NCBI GenBank assembly: GCA_002325645.1
Contig: DCSN01000090.1
Coordinates: 1-14,095 of the forward strand
Source: Pseudanabaena sp. UBA1465
GTDB taxonomy: Bacteria; Cyanobacteriota; Cyanobacteriia; Pseudanabaenales; Pseudanabaenaceae
Reading direction: 5' to 3'
DNA: 14,095 nt
The translations under genes were made by a program, and so were the position numbers. Each line of letters opens with the position of its first letter. The first letter of the stretch is position 1. This document shows positions 1-7,607 of the stretch, piece by piece. The notes under the pieces were generated by a model. That model did not search any database, was not told the origin of the DNA, and worked only from the letters and a program-made list of their open reading frames with translations.

Positions 1-23
1 TTCCAATTGGGCTGATTAGTTAC

Positions 24-67
24 AAAAAATCATAAATTGTGGTGGGAATGCTATGCCCCTACATGGG
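24..67 (+). repeat. Dispersed repeat, copy A (near left edge)
   Basis: An A-run, TCATAAATTGTGG, GGGAATGCTATGCC and TACATGGG occur in this order. The same order recurs at 1143-1184 with about five substitutions and a 2-base gap. The two copies are direct repeats bracketing the EVE and DUF433 genes. The GGGAATGCT-TGCC core resembles palindromic intergenic elements common in cyanobacteria; that family assignment is from memory. Confidence 0.7.
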
Positions 68-76
68 ATTTAAATC

Positions 77-526
77 TTAATCCGTGTTCCCTCTGATTAT
101 CTGCATCTCTTCGTCACTCAATCCATACAGCCGCGCTACTATTTGGTCTATCTCAGATTTAGTTAATGGCATTACTGAGAGCCTTGGCTGTTTGACTAAG
201 CCTATATTTGCTAATTCTGGGGTTTCTTTGATCTGGCTTAATGTTATTGGTTTCTCAAAACTTTCTACTGGCTCAAAGGTGACGCTTAACCATTTGGGAT
301 CATCGGTGGTTGGGTCTTGATGGGCGATCGCAATTACTTTCATTTTACCCATGATGCTGTTTCCTTCTTGGCTATGGTAAAACAAGACTTGATCGTTTAG
401 TTGCATGGCTTTGAGGTTATTCCGTGCTTGGGGGTTGCGGACGGAATAGATTTCAAATTTGCCATGTAGTAGGATTTTTTGCCAACTGTAGCGGAAGGGT
501 GCGAATTTTACTAGCCAGTAGTTCAT
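77..526 (-). CDS. EVE domain-containing protein (PUA-like modified-base reader)
   Basis: A 149-aa protein that is essentially one EVE domain. It begins MNYWLVK, the usual first strand, and carries SVRNPQARNNLKAMQLNDQV then FYHS (residues about 28-52), which matches the EVE pattern of RN-x-QARN followed by a GD/ND turn and FYHS. EVE domains have a PUA-like fold and are thought to bind modified bases; they often occur next to restriction or methylation genes. Here it lies on the same strand as the methyltransferase and ATPase to its right, separated from them by the DUF433 module and repeats, so any functional link is inference. The last codons and stop read ACACGGATTAA, the same string that begins the ACGGATT hairpins at 6655-8511, so its 3' end may have been set by a repeat remnant. 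No strong Shine-Dalgarno precedes the ATG. Confidence 0.87.
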   Translation of the reverse strand: MNYWLVKFAPFRYSWQKILLHGKFEIYSVRNPQARNNLKAMQLNDQVLFYHSQEGNSIMGKMKVIAIAHQDPTTDDPKWLSVTFEPVESFEKPITLSQIKETPELANIGLVKQPRLSVMPLTKSEIDQIVARLYGLSDEEMQIIRGNTD

Positions 527-587
527 GGTTATCGTGTCCTAGATTGTCAGTGATAGAATTGTTTAGAAGCTAAGTATAAAGATAGCT
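527..587. promoter_or_regulatory. Divergent intergenic region (EVE / DUF433)
   Basis: These 61 bases separate two divergent start codons and must hold both promoters. On the minus strand TATACT (573-578) is a one-mismatch match to a -10 box and would give EVE a leader of about 40 bases. On the plus strand TATAAA (575-580) lies only 7 bases before the DUF433 ATG. I see no -35 element at good spacing for either, so the calls are weak. Confidence 0.25.
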
Positions 588-890
588 ATGACACTCGCCA
601 CCCCAAAACAGCCTACAACAATAACTCGCTATGTGACCCGCAAATCCACTGGTGAACCAATCATTATTGGTACAAATACCTCTGTCAGAGCGATCGTTGG
701 TTTATGGAGATTAGGCACATCACCCGAAGAAATTCCTAACTGCTTGCCACATCTAACATTGGCACAGGTATTCGATGCTCTGAGTTTCTATCAAGATAAT
801 CAAGCAGAAATAAATGAATATATCGATCGCAATCGCGTCCCAGAGCATTTAATTCACCCAGCCGTAAAAGCCGCTATTCAAAACCTGTGA
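588..890 (+). CDS. DUF433 family protein, probable antitoxin
   Basis: A 100-aa protein of the DUF433 family. The stretch GEPIIIGTNTSVRAIVGLWRLG (residues about 22-43), then a proline/acidic turn and the helix LAQVFDALSFYQDNQAEINEYI, is the typical DUF433 layout, in which a small winged-helix-like fold is followed by a C-terminal tail. In cyanobacteria these genes usually overlap a DUF5615 PIN-like gene as a VapBC-like toxin-antitoxin pair, with the DUF433 member as antitoxin. Here the stop TGA overlaps a GTG that opens the first 31 codons of such a partner (887-982), which supports the assignment, but the partner is truncated. The gene itself looks full length and intact. An antitoxin role is inferred from family and context. 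Confidence 0.85.
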   Translation: MTLATPKQPTTITRYVTRKSTGEPIIIGTNTSVRAIVGLWRLGTSPEEIPNCLPHLTLAQVFDALSFYQDNQAEINEYIDRNRVPEHLIHPAVKAAIQNL

Positions 891-982
891 AAATATTTGC
901 CAGCTTATATCTTGACGAAGATATGAATAACATGGTCGCCACACTACTGCGATCGCAATTTATTTATTCATGTCCCAAATAA
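887..982 (+). pseudogene. Truncated DUF5615 PIN-like toxin remnant
   Basis: A GTG at 887 overlaps the DUF433 stop as GTGA and opens a 31-codon frame starting VKIFASLYLDEDMNNMVATLL, then RSQF. That is the N-terminal signature of DUF5615 PIN-like proteins, including the LDED acidic pair expected in the metal site. The family is usually about 110-120 aa; here the frame stops at 980-982 just as the conserved Arg-Gly-Phe segment should begin, and no continuation is visible in the other frames before the inverted repeat at 1003. The toxin is therefore almost certainly dead, leaving an orphan antitoxin. The alternative, a real 31-aa peptide, seems unlikely. Confidence 0.75.
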
Positions 983-1002
983 ATCATAAAAAGATTGTGT
1001 AG

Positions 1003-1068
1003 GGGTTTAGCATTTGCGCCAATATTTTTTATTTTCCACGACTATTTTAATTCGCAAATGCTGAACCC
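1003..1068. repeat. Inverted repeat (GGGTTTAGCATTTGCG hairpin)
   Basis: GGGTTTAGCATTTGCG (1003-1018) and CGCAAATGCTGAACCC (1053-1068) are complementary at 15 of 16 positions, around a 34-base AT-rich spacer. It starts 20 bases after the toxin remnant ends, so it may mark the event that removed the rest of that gene. The gap 983-1205 holds this element and the next one and no gene that I can see. Confidence 0.75.
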
Positions 1069-1113
1069 TGTTTGCTGTTCACCGATAAATTGTGGCTGCG
1101 GTGTAAGGTTTTG

Positions 1114-1176
1114 GGCAGAGCATTCCCAATTTGAGATGGTTTAAAAAGTCATCAATTGTGGCGGGAATGCTCTGCC
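1114..1176. repeat. Inverted repeat (GGCAGAGCATTCCC hairpin)
   Basis: GGCAGAGCATTCCC (1114-1127) and GGGAATGCTCTGCC (1163-1176) are a perfect 14-base inverted pair with a 35-base spacer that can pair partly further in. It lies about 30 bases beyond the 3' end of the ATPase pseudogene and could stop its transcript. The right arm is part of the dispersed repeat also seen at 24-67. Confidence 0.78.
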
Positions 1177-1184
1177 TATATGGG
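1143..1184 (+). repeat. Dispersed repeat, copy B
   Basis: Direct copy of the repeat at 24-67: the same order of A-run, TCAT-AATTGTGG, GGGAATGCT-TGCC and TA-ATGGG, with about five substitutions and two bases fewer. Together the two copies flank the EVE, DUF433 and toxin-remnant segment. Confidence 0.7.
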
Positions 1185-1205
1185 GTTCCACTCCTTTTTG
1201 TTCTT

Positions 1206-2742
1206 CTACAGTGGCAGTGGGAATAAGGCATTTTTTAGATTTTCAACAGTTGATATAGCCTGTGCAACTTCGCCTGAGTAAGCCTGAGTGATGCGCGAAT
1301 GGCTCAGGGGATTCATGATGATATTGCGGTAAAGTTCTATATCGAAGGCTAAAAGTGAATTAACGTATAAAGTGCCATTGTTTTTCTTGGCTTTTTTAAC
1401 TTGCTGCCAAAAATCATCACTTGATAATTTCTTGATATCATTTTTGTAAAGAACTTTGATGTTTTTATCATCGCAAAAATCTTTAAGAATGACTTCAAAG
1501 GCAATGCGTAGATAGACCGCAGCTATTCTTGGTTCATGGTGAATATTGAGATAATCCTTAGCTTTTTCTAAATAGTCTTTGTCTTGTTTCCAGATGGGGA
1601 CTTCTGCAATTACCTTTTCATTGTCATCACCATCTTTAATTTTAATATCGCCACGATAGAGTTCTGTATATATCCACTTGTTGCCATCTAGTCTTTGTTT
1701 AAGGATTTCATACCATTCACGGTCATAGGTCATCAAGAAAATTTGGTAGTTATTATTAGGATTATCACGGTTGTTAAATTTCTCTTTGATAATATCAATT
1801 AGGGGTAAACGGTTAGACATATCTAAACCAATGAAGATATCGTCTAGGACTAATAGTTTTAGTTTAGGTTTTGGGGCAATTAATAAGGAACTGAGATAAA
1901 TACTAATCGCTATCGCTGTGAGTTTTGCTTCATTGAGAAAGTGGTGAGGTCTATCAACTGCTTTGTTGAGTAGTTCAATATTTAAGAAAATTTCTTTGTC
2001 TTTAATACTATTTTCTTTATTATCTTCATTGTATTTAGTGTCATAGTTAAAAGCAATACCTTCAAAATCAAAGGAGATTTTAACTGAATGGCTAAAGTAA
2101 CTCATGAGGTTACTAATTTCATTCTCTAGTTCATTTAATTTTGATTCAAGACCAGCATTAAATAAACTCGCAACTCTGTTAAATTCGTTGATTTGACGAG
2201 TATTACCGCGTCTCTTTGGTATGATTCCTATCAGGTTTTCCCACTGTTGTGAGAATGTGTTGTTGGGATCTCTATCATTAATACATTGCGCTAAAAGAGA
2301 CTTAACTAGTAAATCGAAGATGTTTATTCTTGATTCTTTACGATGAACAAAATGAATTTCAAGAAGTTCTTTATACTTTATAGTCTAAAATACCTTTCGC
2401 TTGGGATGCTTCTTTAATTTCTAAGATATTAGTAGTCCTTAAATTATGAGTCCACTTAACAGGTCTAGGAGGTTTATTTACACTTTCTCTGAGAGTTAGC
2501 TCGATATAACGATCGCTAGGGGGTTTACGAAAAATATTATTATAATCATCAAATTTTAAGTTTTCATTATCTGCTGATTCTAAAATATATTTAATCGCAA
2601 GTAATAGTGATGATTTACCACTACCATTTTCGCCGTAGAGTAATAAATTTTGTTTGCCTCTTTCCCCTTCTTTAGCAAATTCAATTATGTGATTTCCATA
2701 AAAGGCGCGAAAGTCTTGAATTTCTAGTTTGATAATTCTCAT
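1206..2742 (-). pseudogene. RecF/SMC-like AAA ATPase, frameshifted by a 7-bp duplication
   Basis: The 5' part (2742-2371, 123 codons) begins MRIIKLEIQDFRAF and has a Walker A motif GENGSGKSS (residues 37-45), as in RecF/SMC-like ATPases. It runs into TAA right after a tandem duplication of TATAAAG. In the next frame the protein continues without a stop through 2370-1206. Joined, it is 509 aa: short coiled coil NELENEI (about 200-206), ABC-type signature FLNEAKLTA (about 266-274), Walker B LLVLDD with D-loop GLD (about 294-304), and a helical C-terminal domain containing AAVYLRIAFEVILKDFC, which I cannot name and which recalls HEPN-like bundles. Its ATG overlaps the methyltransferase stop as ATGA, so the two were translationally coupled. 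A 299-codon frame from 2105 could be translated alone but lacks Walker A. A base-calling artefact is possible but unlikely for an exact 7-mer. The gene is AT-rich compared with the helicase. Confidence 0.85.
2369..2382. repeat. 7-bp tandem duplication that breaks the ATPase
   Basis: CTTTATA occurs twice in direct succession (2369-2375 and 2376-2382). On the coding strand this reads GAC-TATAAAG-TATAAAG-AAC. With one copy the codons are GAC TAT AAA GAA CTT CTT (D-Y-K-E-L-L) and the frame is continuous; with two copies the frame hits TAA at 2373-2371. Full length minus 7 bases is 1530, exactly 510 codons including the stop. Confidence 0.9.
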
Positions 2743-5700
2743 GCTTGACCTCTAATAATTTTTACGATGTCAAGATTGCGAAGGAAGTAAATATTAGTTC
2801 TAATCGGATGATCTCTATCAAAGAGTCGCCGAAATATGACACGCAGTTCTGTCATTTTATCGCCTTTAATTTTGTCTATATTTGGTAGGTTTTCTTGCAA
2901 GAGATGACGCATGAAGTATTTGTCTCCTGCGTGGAGTTCTTCGGGTAAATATAGCTCCATGACTGCGGCATCAATGATTTGCTCAAAGTAACTAAGCATT
3001 AACTGGTCATCAGCAGATGCCATAAATTCTTTGCCACTGCTAGGAATGTCTTTGAGGGCGGCGGTGAGGTGGAGGACATAGCCTACAAGGGTTTCTATTG
3101 CTTTTTGTTCTACTTCGGTAGCTGTGGGGATAGGGAAATCTTTCATGAAGATCGAACTTGGTTCATAGAAATCACCTTGCAATTTCGGCAATAGCTTATC
3201 GAATAAAAATGTCATTACACTAGAGTTAAGAATTGCAAGTAAAGTTTTATCGTTGCAAGGAATAATAAATGCTTTTTGATTTGTGTAATAGCCTGATTCG
3301 TCCCAAGCAAATTCATTGCGTTTACAAATATTTGGATAGATAATCTTAGGTTTTTCAAACTCTTCCCAGTAAGCAACATTGTCTTGAATGTCATGCCATT
3401 TATAATTACCAGCTTTTCTTCCTACACTTGGTGTAAGTTGTTGCTTATATTGACCGAGATGTTTTTCAATCGCTGGATATTTTTTAATGTCAGTGCCACG
3501 CCTTGTAAAAATCAGCCATAGATCCTGATAATCTAAGCTCCATCGTTTGACATCACGACCACGAAGTAAAGGTTTAATAACTTCAGCAGATGATGGATGT
3601 TCAGCGATTAATTTATCTCTTGTAGCTCGATCAATTACAAAAGCCTCATTAAATCCTGTCAAAATACCACGATAAAATTTACCATTTACATATTCACCCA
3701 AAGGCTTACCAGCATTTCGCAACTTTGCCAATAAATCTAAAACCTGTGTATTTTCTAATCGCCAACCATCTGCTTTAAGTGCAGATTGTGGCATCAAGAA
3801 ATTTTGAGCATCAAACACCGTTGGAAACTCATTTAATGCTTCCGTTTGCTGCCAAGAAAGCGCTTTTAACTGTGCATCCTTACTAGCCTTTTCCTTACTA
3901 AATAAAATAATGCTGGGATAGGCAATAGCCGTAAAAACATCCGTATCCCCAAAATCCACAAGCTGCTGAATTGTCGTATTTTTGCCTAGAAAATCGCGCA
4001 ACTTTTCGCCATAACCCGAACGGAAATATTTATTTGAGCAGATATAACTCAAAACGCCGCCAGTATTTAGCAACTGATAACCACGCTCAAAGAAATAAAC
4101 AAATAAGTCAGCAACACCCGTATAACAAGAAAATTGCTTTTGTAAAGTTGGCTTGAGTTCCTTAATTTGCTCCTGTCGCACATAAGGCGGATTCCCAATC
4201 ACAATATCAAAACCATCACTAATGCCAAACATCCACTCAGCATCGAAAAAATCTGCCGAAGTATTTTGATTGTAAGGATTCCATCGCGCCAAACTATCAG
4301 CCAGAGCCTCCTCCAACCCCGTCCCCTTCAACAAATCCCCGATCGCATTACGCAACTCCTGATCACGATTGCGATACTTATCCTTAGTCGCCTTAGACCG
4401 CGCCGTAAAATGCTTTTGCCGAACCTCCTTTAACTCCTTCTCCAATGTCTCCACCGCAGGACTCCGCAAATTCATTTGATCGCTAAACCGAATCAAACTA
4501 TTCGCCGCCACAAACTTAGTTTCCAAATTTGGCAAAGGCAAAATACCCCGATTAGGTTGGCTGTTATCAACTTTTTGCTCAACAATCAACGAAATAAAAC
4601 AGCGTAACTTCGCAATCTGCAAAGCGATCGGCTGAATATCTACTCCATAAATACAATTCTCAATCAAAAACAACTTACGCGGATAATCCTTCTCGTTATT
4701 AGCAAAATCTGCCTCAATCTGAGCAAGGCGATCGCGCAACTCCCCAATTGCCTTTTCCCTCGCCTCCTCATAACTAATCTTTTCCGCAAGTTGAATATCC
4801 GCCAATAAAGGGGCGATCGCCTTTTCCCTCTGTTGATTGCGCCACCTTGCATTACTCGGATCAAGCTTACTCAAAATATGCACCATCTTCTGCAAAACCC
4901 CCATCGGAAAAGCCCCCGACCCACAAGCAGGATCAAGAATCTTGCAACTATCCAAAGCCTGAATCAAACGCTCCTGCACAGCCTCATCACCCGCAAACGG
5001 ATTGCCATCATCAAAAGAAAGCAACAGCCGCAACTTCTGCTCTAACTCAGCCTCCTTACCCTTAAAAGGATTTTGATTTAACTGCTCCTGAATCGTTAAT
5101 TGACCCGCCTTATACTCATTCCCAAAAATATCTGTCTGTCTTTTACCGACCTCTAGAAAAGTCACATTTTCCGTTAACAATTGATTTTTGAGATAAGCAA
5201 TCAAACTCTCATCCACCATGTAATTCACAATTTCACGCGGCGTATAAAAAGAACCCGTCTGCTTCCTCGCTGTCGTCTGTGTTTCAGGATTGTAAGCCGC
5301 CAATAAATTCTCAAACACCTGCCCCAACAACTCAGGATCAAGCGCCACATCTTCCTCAAACGGCGTATTCTCAGCGATCGTAAACTTATAGCTCTTAAAG
5401 ATTTCGACTAAACCGCGCACCTGATACTTCTTGCGACTCGTCCCAAAATCCGCATTCAGATCCACATCTTGCAAATCACCAAAAAACAAATCATTAGGAA
5501 CCGACAAAATATTTTTAGAATTATCGCTAAAACCATCAATTCTAATCTCTAGCTCCTTAGTATTCTTCTTAGGCGCAACATCCAAACACTCAAACAAACC
5601 ACCATTTAAAAACGGAATAGCTGCAAAATAGCGATCAATTACGCGATCGGGTTCCTGAAAATAGTCCTCATAGCGAAACACATTATGCACCATGTACTGA

Positions 5701-6641
5701 TGACTCTGACTACCCGATCGCTTAATAAACGCCCGTTCCTTTTCCGTATTCAAAGTCGCAAAAAACAAATTCTGCAAAATCGCCTTGTAATAGGTGCTTT
5801 CCTGTGGCTCTAAACTCTTGAGGATCGACTGAATATCTTGCTTATCAAACAAAGTATCAGGAACTAATCCCTTCTCCTTGAGGAACCACACAAACATCAA
5901 TCGCGTAATTAACCTGATTAAGCTCTCCTGATTATCCTTAGCATCCTTCGGGAAAACCACCTGCTTACAAGCATGAAAATACCAAGTCGAAACCTCTTTG
6001 TAAAACTGCTTATTTAACAGACTGACATCAAGTACCTTTTGCCAATATTTATATAACTTGTCAAAGGAATCCACCCGATCCTTCCCAGCATTGGGAATCT
6101 TGAGATCCGCCAAAATCCTCTCATGTCCCGAATGAGGCTGTCTGATATCAATATCCCGCAACAGCGTTACTTTCCCAGCCTTTTCCCCTTCCTGATTTCG
6201 CTTAAACTTAGACCTCTCTGTATTCGCAAACGCTAGATATTCCCTATCAGCACCCGCATATTTAAACACGACCACCACAGGCGTATAGCAAAACTCCCGA
6301 TTAAAAGCCCGTGAAATTTCTGCTAAATGCGATCGCGTTGGCAACAAACCACCATCACGAATTTTTAAAGTCACCCCAAAAATGACAATCCCATCATAAT
6401 CCGACTTAATCTGCGAAATATCTAAACTCTTACCACCCCGAAACGCCGCATCATCAACCATCCCCAACAAATAAACCTGATCAATCAGCCGAAAAGATTC
6501 ATTATCCTTGTAATTGCTTTCGAGAATATCCCTAGCCGCGATCGGCTTATCCGTCACCGCCGCGATCGGCACTTGCAACTCCGCAAAAAACTTACGCAGA
6601 GCAGGCAAAAAATCTAATTCATTGAAAATAGTTAAGTTCAT
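2739..6641 (-). CDS. Eco57I-type adenine-N6 DNA methyltransferase, large type IIG-like
   Basis: A 1300-aa class I SAM-dependent enzyme expected to methylate adenine N6 in a specific DNA site. An N-terminal module (about 1-440) is followed by the helical TGSFYTPREIVNYMV segment (462-476) found before gamma-type methyltransferase cores. Motif I is DPACGSGAF (570-578, SAM binding) and motif IV is NPPY (817-820, catalytic). A C-terminal region (about 960-1170) with RGILTGFNEAF and LLRGRD fits the target recognition domain of this family, followed by a helical tail. The N-terminal module includes DGIVIFGV and VVVVFKY strands reminiscent of a nuclease fold, but I see no clean PD-(D/E)XK triad, so cleavage activity is unproven. 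The family is widespread as a single large gene without HsdS. The gene is intact, and its stop overlaps the ATPase start (ATGA). GC falls sharply over the recognition region (about 3.2-3.9 kb). No clear Shine-Dalgarno precedes the ATG. Confidence 0.9.
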   Translation of the reverse strand: MNLTIFNELDFLPALRKFFAELQVPIAAVTDKPIAARDILESNYKDNESFRLIDQVYLLGMVDDAAFRGGKSLDISQIKSDYDGIVIFGVTLKIRDGGLLPTRSHLAEISRAFNREFCYTPVVVVFKYAGADREYLAFANTERSKFKRNQEGEKAGKVTLLRDIDIRQPHSGHERILADLKIPNAGKDRVDSFDKLYKYWQKVLDVSLLNKQFYKEVSTWYFHACKQVVFPKDAKDNQESLIRLITRLMFVWFLKEKGLVPDTLFDKQDIQSILKSLEPQESTYYKAILQNLFFATLNTEKERAFIKRSGSQSHQYMVHNVFRYEDYFQEPDRVIDRYFAAIPFLNGGLFECLDVAPKKNTKELEIRIDGFSDNSKNILSVPNDLFFGDLQDVDLNADFGTSRKKYQVRGLVEIFKSYKFTIAENTPFEEDVALDPELLGQVFENLLAAYNPETQTTARKQTGSFYTPREIVNYMVDESLIAYLKNQLLTENVTFLEVGKRQTDIFGNEYKAGQLTIQEQLNQNPFKGKEAELEQKLRLLLSFDDGNPFAGDEAVQERLIQALDSCKILDPACGSGAFPMGVLQKMVHILSKLDPSNARWRNQQREKAIAPLLADIQLAEKISYEEAREKAIGELRDRLAQIEADFANNEKDYPRKLFLIENCIYGVDIQPIALQIAKLRCFISLIVEQKVDNSQPNRGILPLPNLETKFVAANSLIRFSDQMNLRSPAVETLEKELKEVRQKHFTARSKATKDKYRNRDQELRNAIGDLLKGTGLEEALADSLARWNPYNQNTSADFFDAEWMFGISDGFDIVIGNPPYVRQEQIKELKPTLQKQFSCYTGVADLFVYFFERGYQLLNTGGVLSYICSNKYFRSGYGEKLRDFLGKNTTIQQLVDFGDTDVFTAIAYPSIILFSKEKASKDAQLKALSWQQTEALNEFPTVFDAQNFLMPQSALKADGWRLENTQVLDLLAKLRNAGKPLGEYVNGKFYRGILTGFNEAFVIDRATRDKLIAEHPSSAEVIKPLLRGRDVKRWSLDYQDLWLIFTRRGTDIKKYPAIEKHLGQYKQQLTPSVGRKAGNYKWHDIQDNVAYWEEFEKPKIIYPNICKRNEFAWDESGYYTNQKAFIIPCNDKTLLAILNSSVMTFLFDKLLPKLQGDFYEPSSIFMKDFPIPTATEVEQKAIETLVGYVLHLTAALKDIPSSGKEFMASADDQLMLSYFEQIIDAAVMELYLPEELHAGDKYFMRHLLQENLPNIDKIKGDKMTELRVIFRRLFDRDHPIRTNIYFLRNLDIVKIIRGQA

Positions 6642-6654
6642 ATCAAAAAAAGCG

Positions 6655-6801
6655 TCTGAATCACGGATTATACGGATTAAAGGATTTCACGGATTTTACT
6701 TATTTTCATCATATAGCCTTCTACCCAGAAAATCACATAATCACTCCAAAAATCCAAAAAATCCGCGAAATCCGCGTAATCCCCTTAATCCGTGATTCAG
6801 A
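6655..6801. repeat. ACGGATT hairpin repeat, copy 1
   Basis: The left arm (6655-6697) starts TCTGAATCACGGATTA and contains GGATT-type units spaced about 9-10 bases apart. The right arm (about 6757-6801) is its near reverse complement and ends TTAATCCGTGATTCAGA. This copy has a longer central loop, about 6698-6756, than copies 2 and 3. It fills the space between the methyltransferase start and the stop of the PD-(D/E)XK gene and can form a long imperfect hairpin. It encodes nothing evident. Confidence 0.88.
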
Positions 6802-6809
6802 TTCATTAT

Positions 6810-7424
6810 TTACAGATCCTTAAACGATTTTAAAATTTGCAACACAGGATAAAGTTCATTACTCGATCGCTTAAATAGTGAAAAATCATCAGAAAGATCA
6901 TATTGCGATCGTTGCAGCTTAACAAACATAAAATGATCGCCATTAGTAACCATTGCATAGGTTGGCTTATCACCATTTGGACTTACCATCATATAAGCAA
7001 GCGCCTGTGGTATTGCCACTAAAAACGAAAAACTAGAACGCTTTGCTTCAACTAAAACTATCCATAAATTATTATTTAAAACCAAAGCATCAATCCGACC
7101 GTGATAAGTAACATTACCAGTGCGATCGCTAATTTCAACTGACTGCTCACTTCGCAAACTAAAAGGAGACTCCAGAAAACCCGCTAAAAATAGTAATGGT
7201 GAAACCATCAACAAATTTACAGTTCCCTCAGACAAAAAGCCTTCGTTAACATGATACAAATAGGACTGCTTAATCCGATCTAACGTTGATTTTTCAGTGT
7301 CAACTAATTCCGCAAACTCACCTTGCCATTCCTTAAAAAAGTCTGGATCTTGCGATCGGCACAAACCCAACTTTGCCTCCACATCATGAAGCGATCGGAT
7401 ATTCTCTGTAACAGCAACAGTCAT
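6810..7424 (-). CDS. PD-(D/E)XK nuclease, HsdR N-terminal domain-like
   Basis: A 204-aa protein resembling the nuclease domain of type I restriction R subunits, without any helicase. The core motif is clear: GRIDALVL (Asp112), then LVEAKRS (Glu126-x-Lys128), then PQALAYM (Gln140 and Tyr144), that is D...ExK...QxxxY as in type I R subunits. The middle residues MVSPLLFLAGFLESPF are typical of small cyanobacterial members of this group. Metal-dependent DNA cleavage is the expected activity; the target is unknown. It lies upstream of the methyltransferase on the same strand, 168 bases away, with hairpin repeats on both sides, so it may be an independent cassette rather than a subunit. The start ATG has only a weak upstream purine run. 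All catalytic residues are present and the gene looks intact. Confidence 0.83.
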   Translation of the reverse strand: MTVAVTENIRSLHDVEAKLGLCRSQDPDFFKEWQGEFAELVDTEKSTLDRIKQSYLYHVNEGFLSEGTVNLLMVSPLLFLAGFLESPFSLRSEQSVEISDRTGNVTYHGRIDALVLNNNLWIVLVEAKRSSFSFLVAIPQALAYMMVSPNGDKPTYAMVTNGDHFMFVKLQRSQYDLSDDFSLFKRSSNELYPVLQILKSFKDL

Positions 7425-7456
7425 AGCTATTATTTACTCTTTTATTCAAAACAAAG

Positions 7457-7557
7457 TCTGAATCACGGATTATACAAATTAAAGGATTTCACAGATTTTA
7501 CTTATTCTAATCCAAAAAATCCGTAAAATCTGCGTAATCCGTCTAATCCATGTTCTA
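7457..7557. repeat. ACGGATT hairpin repeat, copy 2
   Basis: The left arm begins TCTGAATCACGGATTATAC (7457 on) and the right arm ends TCCGTCTAATCCATGTTCTA (to 7557). Between them is the shared loop sequence CTTATTCTAATCC. It fills the divergent space between the PD-(D/E)XK gene (minus) and the Uma2 gene (plus), so it lies in or near both promoters. Confidence 0.88.
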
Positions 7558-7607
7558 ATTTGATTGATATAGAATAGTAACCATCACTTAGTCATTAACC
7601 TAAACCA

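Noticed and set aside
1206..1500. HEPN RNase domain at the ATPase C-terminus
   Set aside because: The only Arg...His pair (RNIIMNPLSH) has eight residues between, not the usual 4-6 of the catalytic Rx4-6H motif, so the domain is left unnamed.
2367..2385. Programmed ribosomal frameshift in the ATPase
   Set aside because: No classic slippery heptamer or downstream structure was recognised, and an exact 7-bp duplication explains the frame change fully.
4833..5065. Plus-strand reading frames opposite the methyltransferase
   Set aside because: They lie antisense to the conserved motif I region, overlap each other in different frames, and have low-complexity translations with no family likeness.
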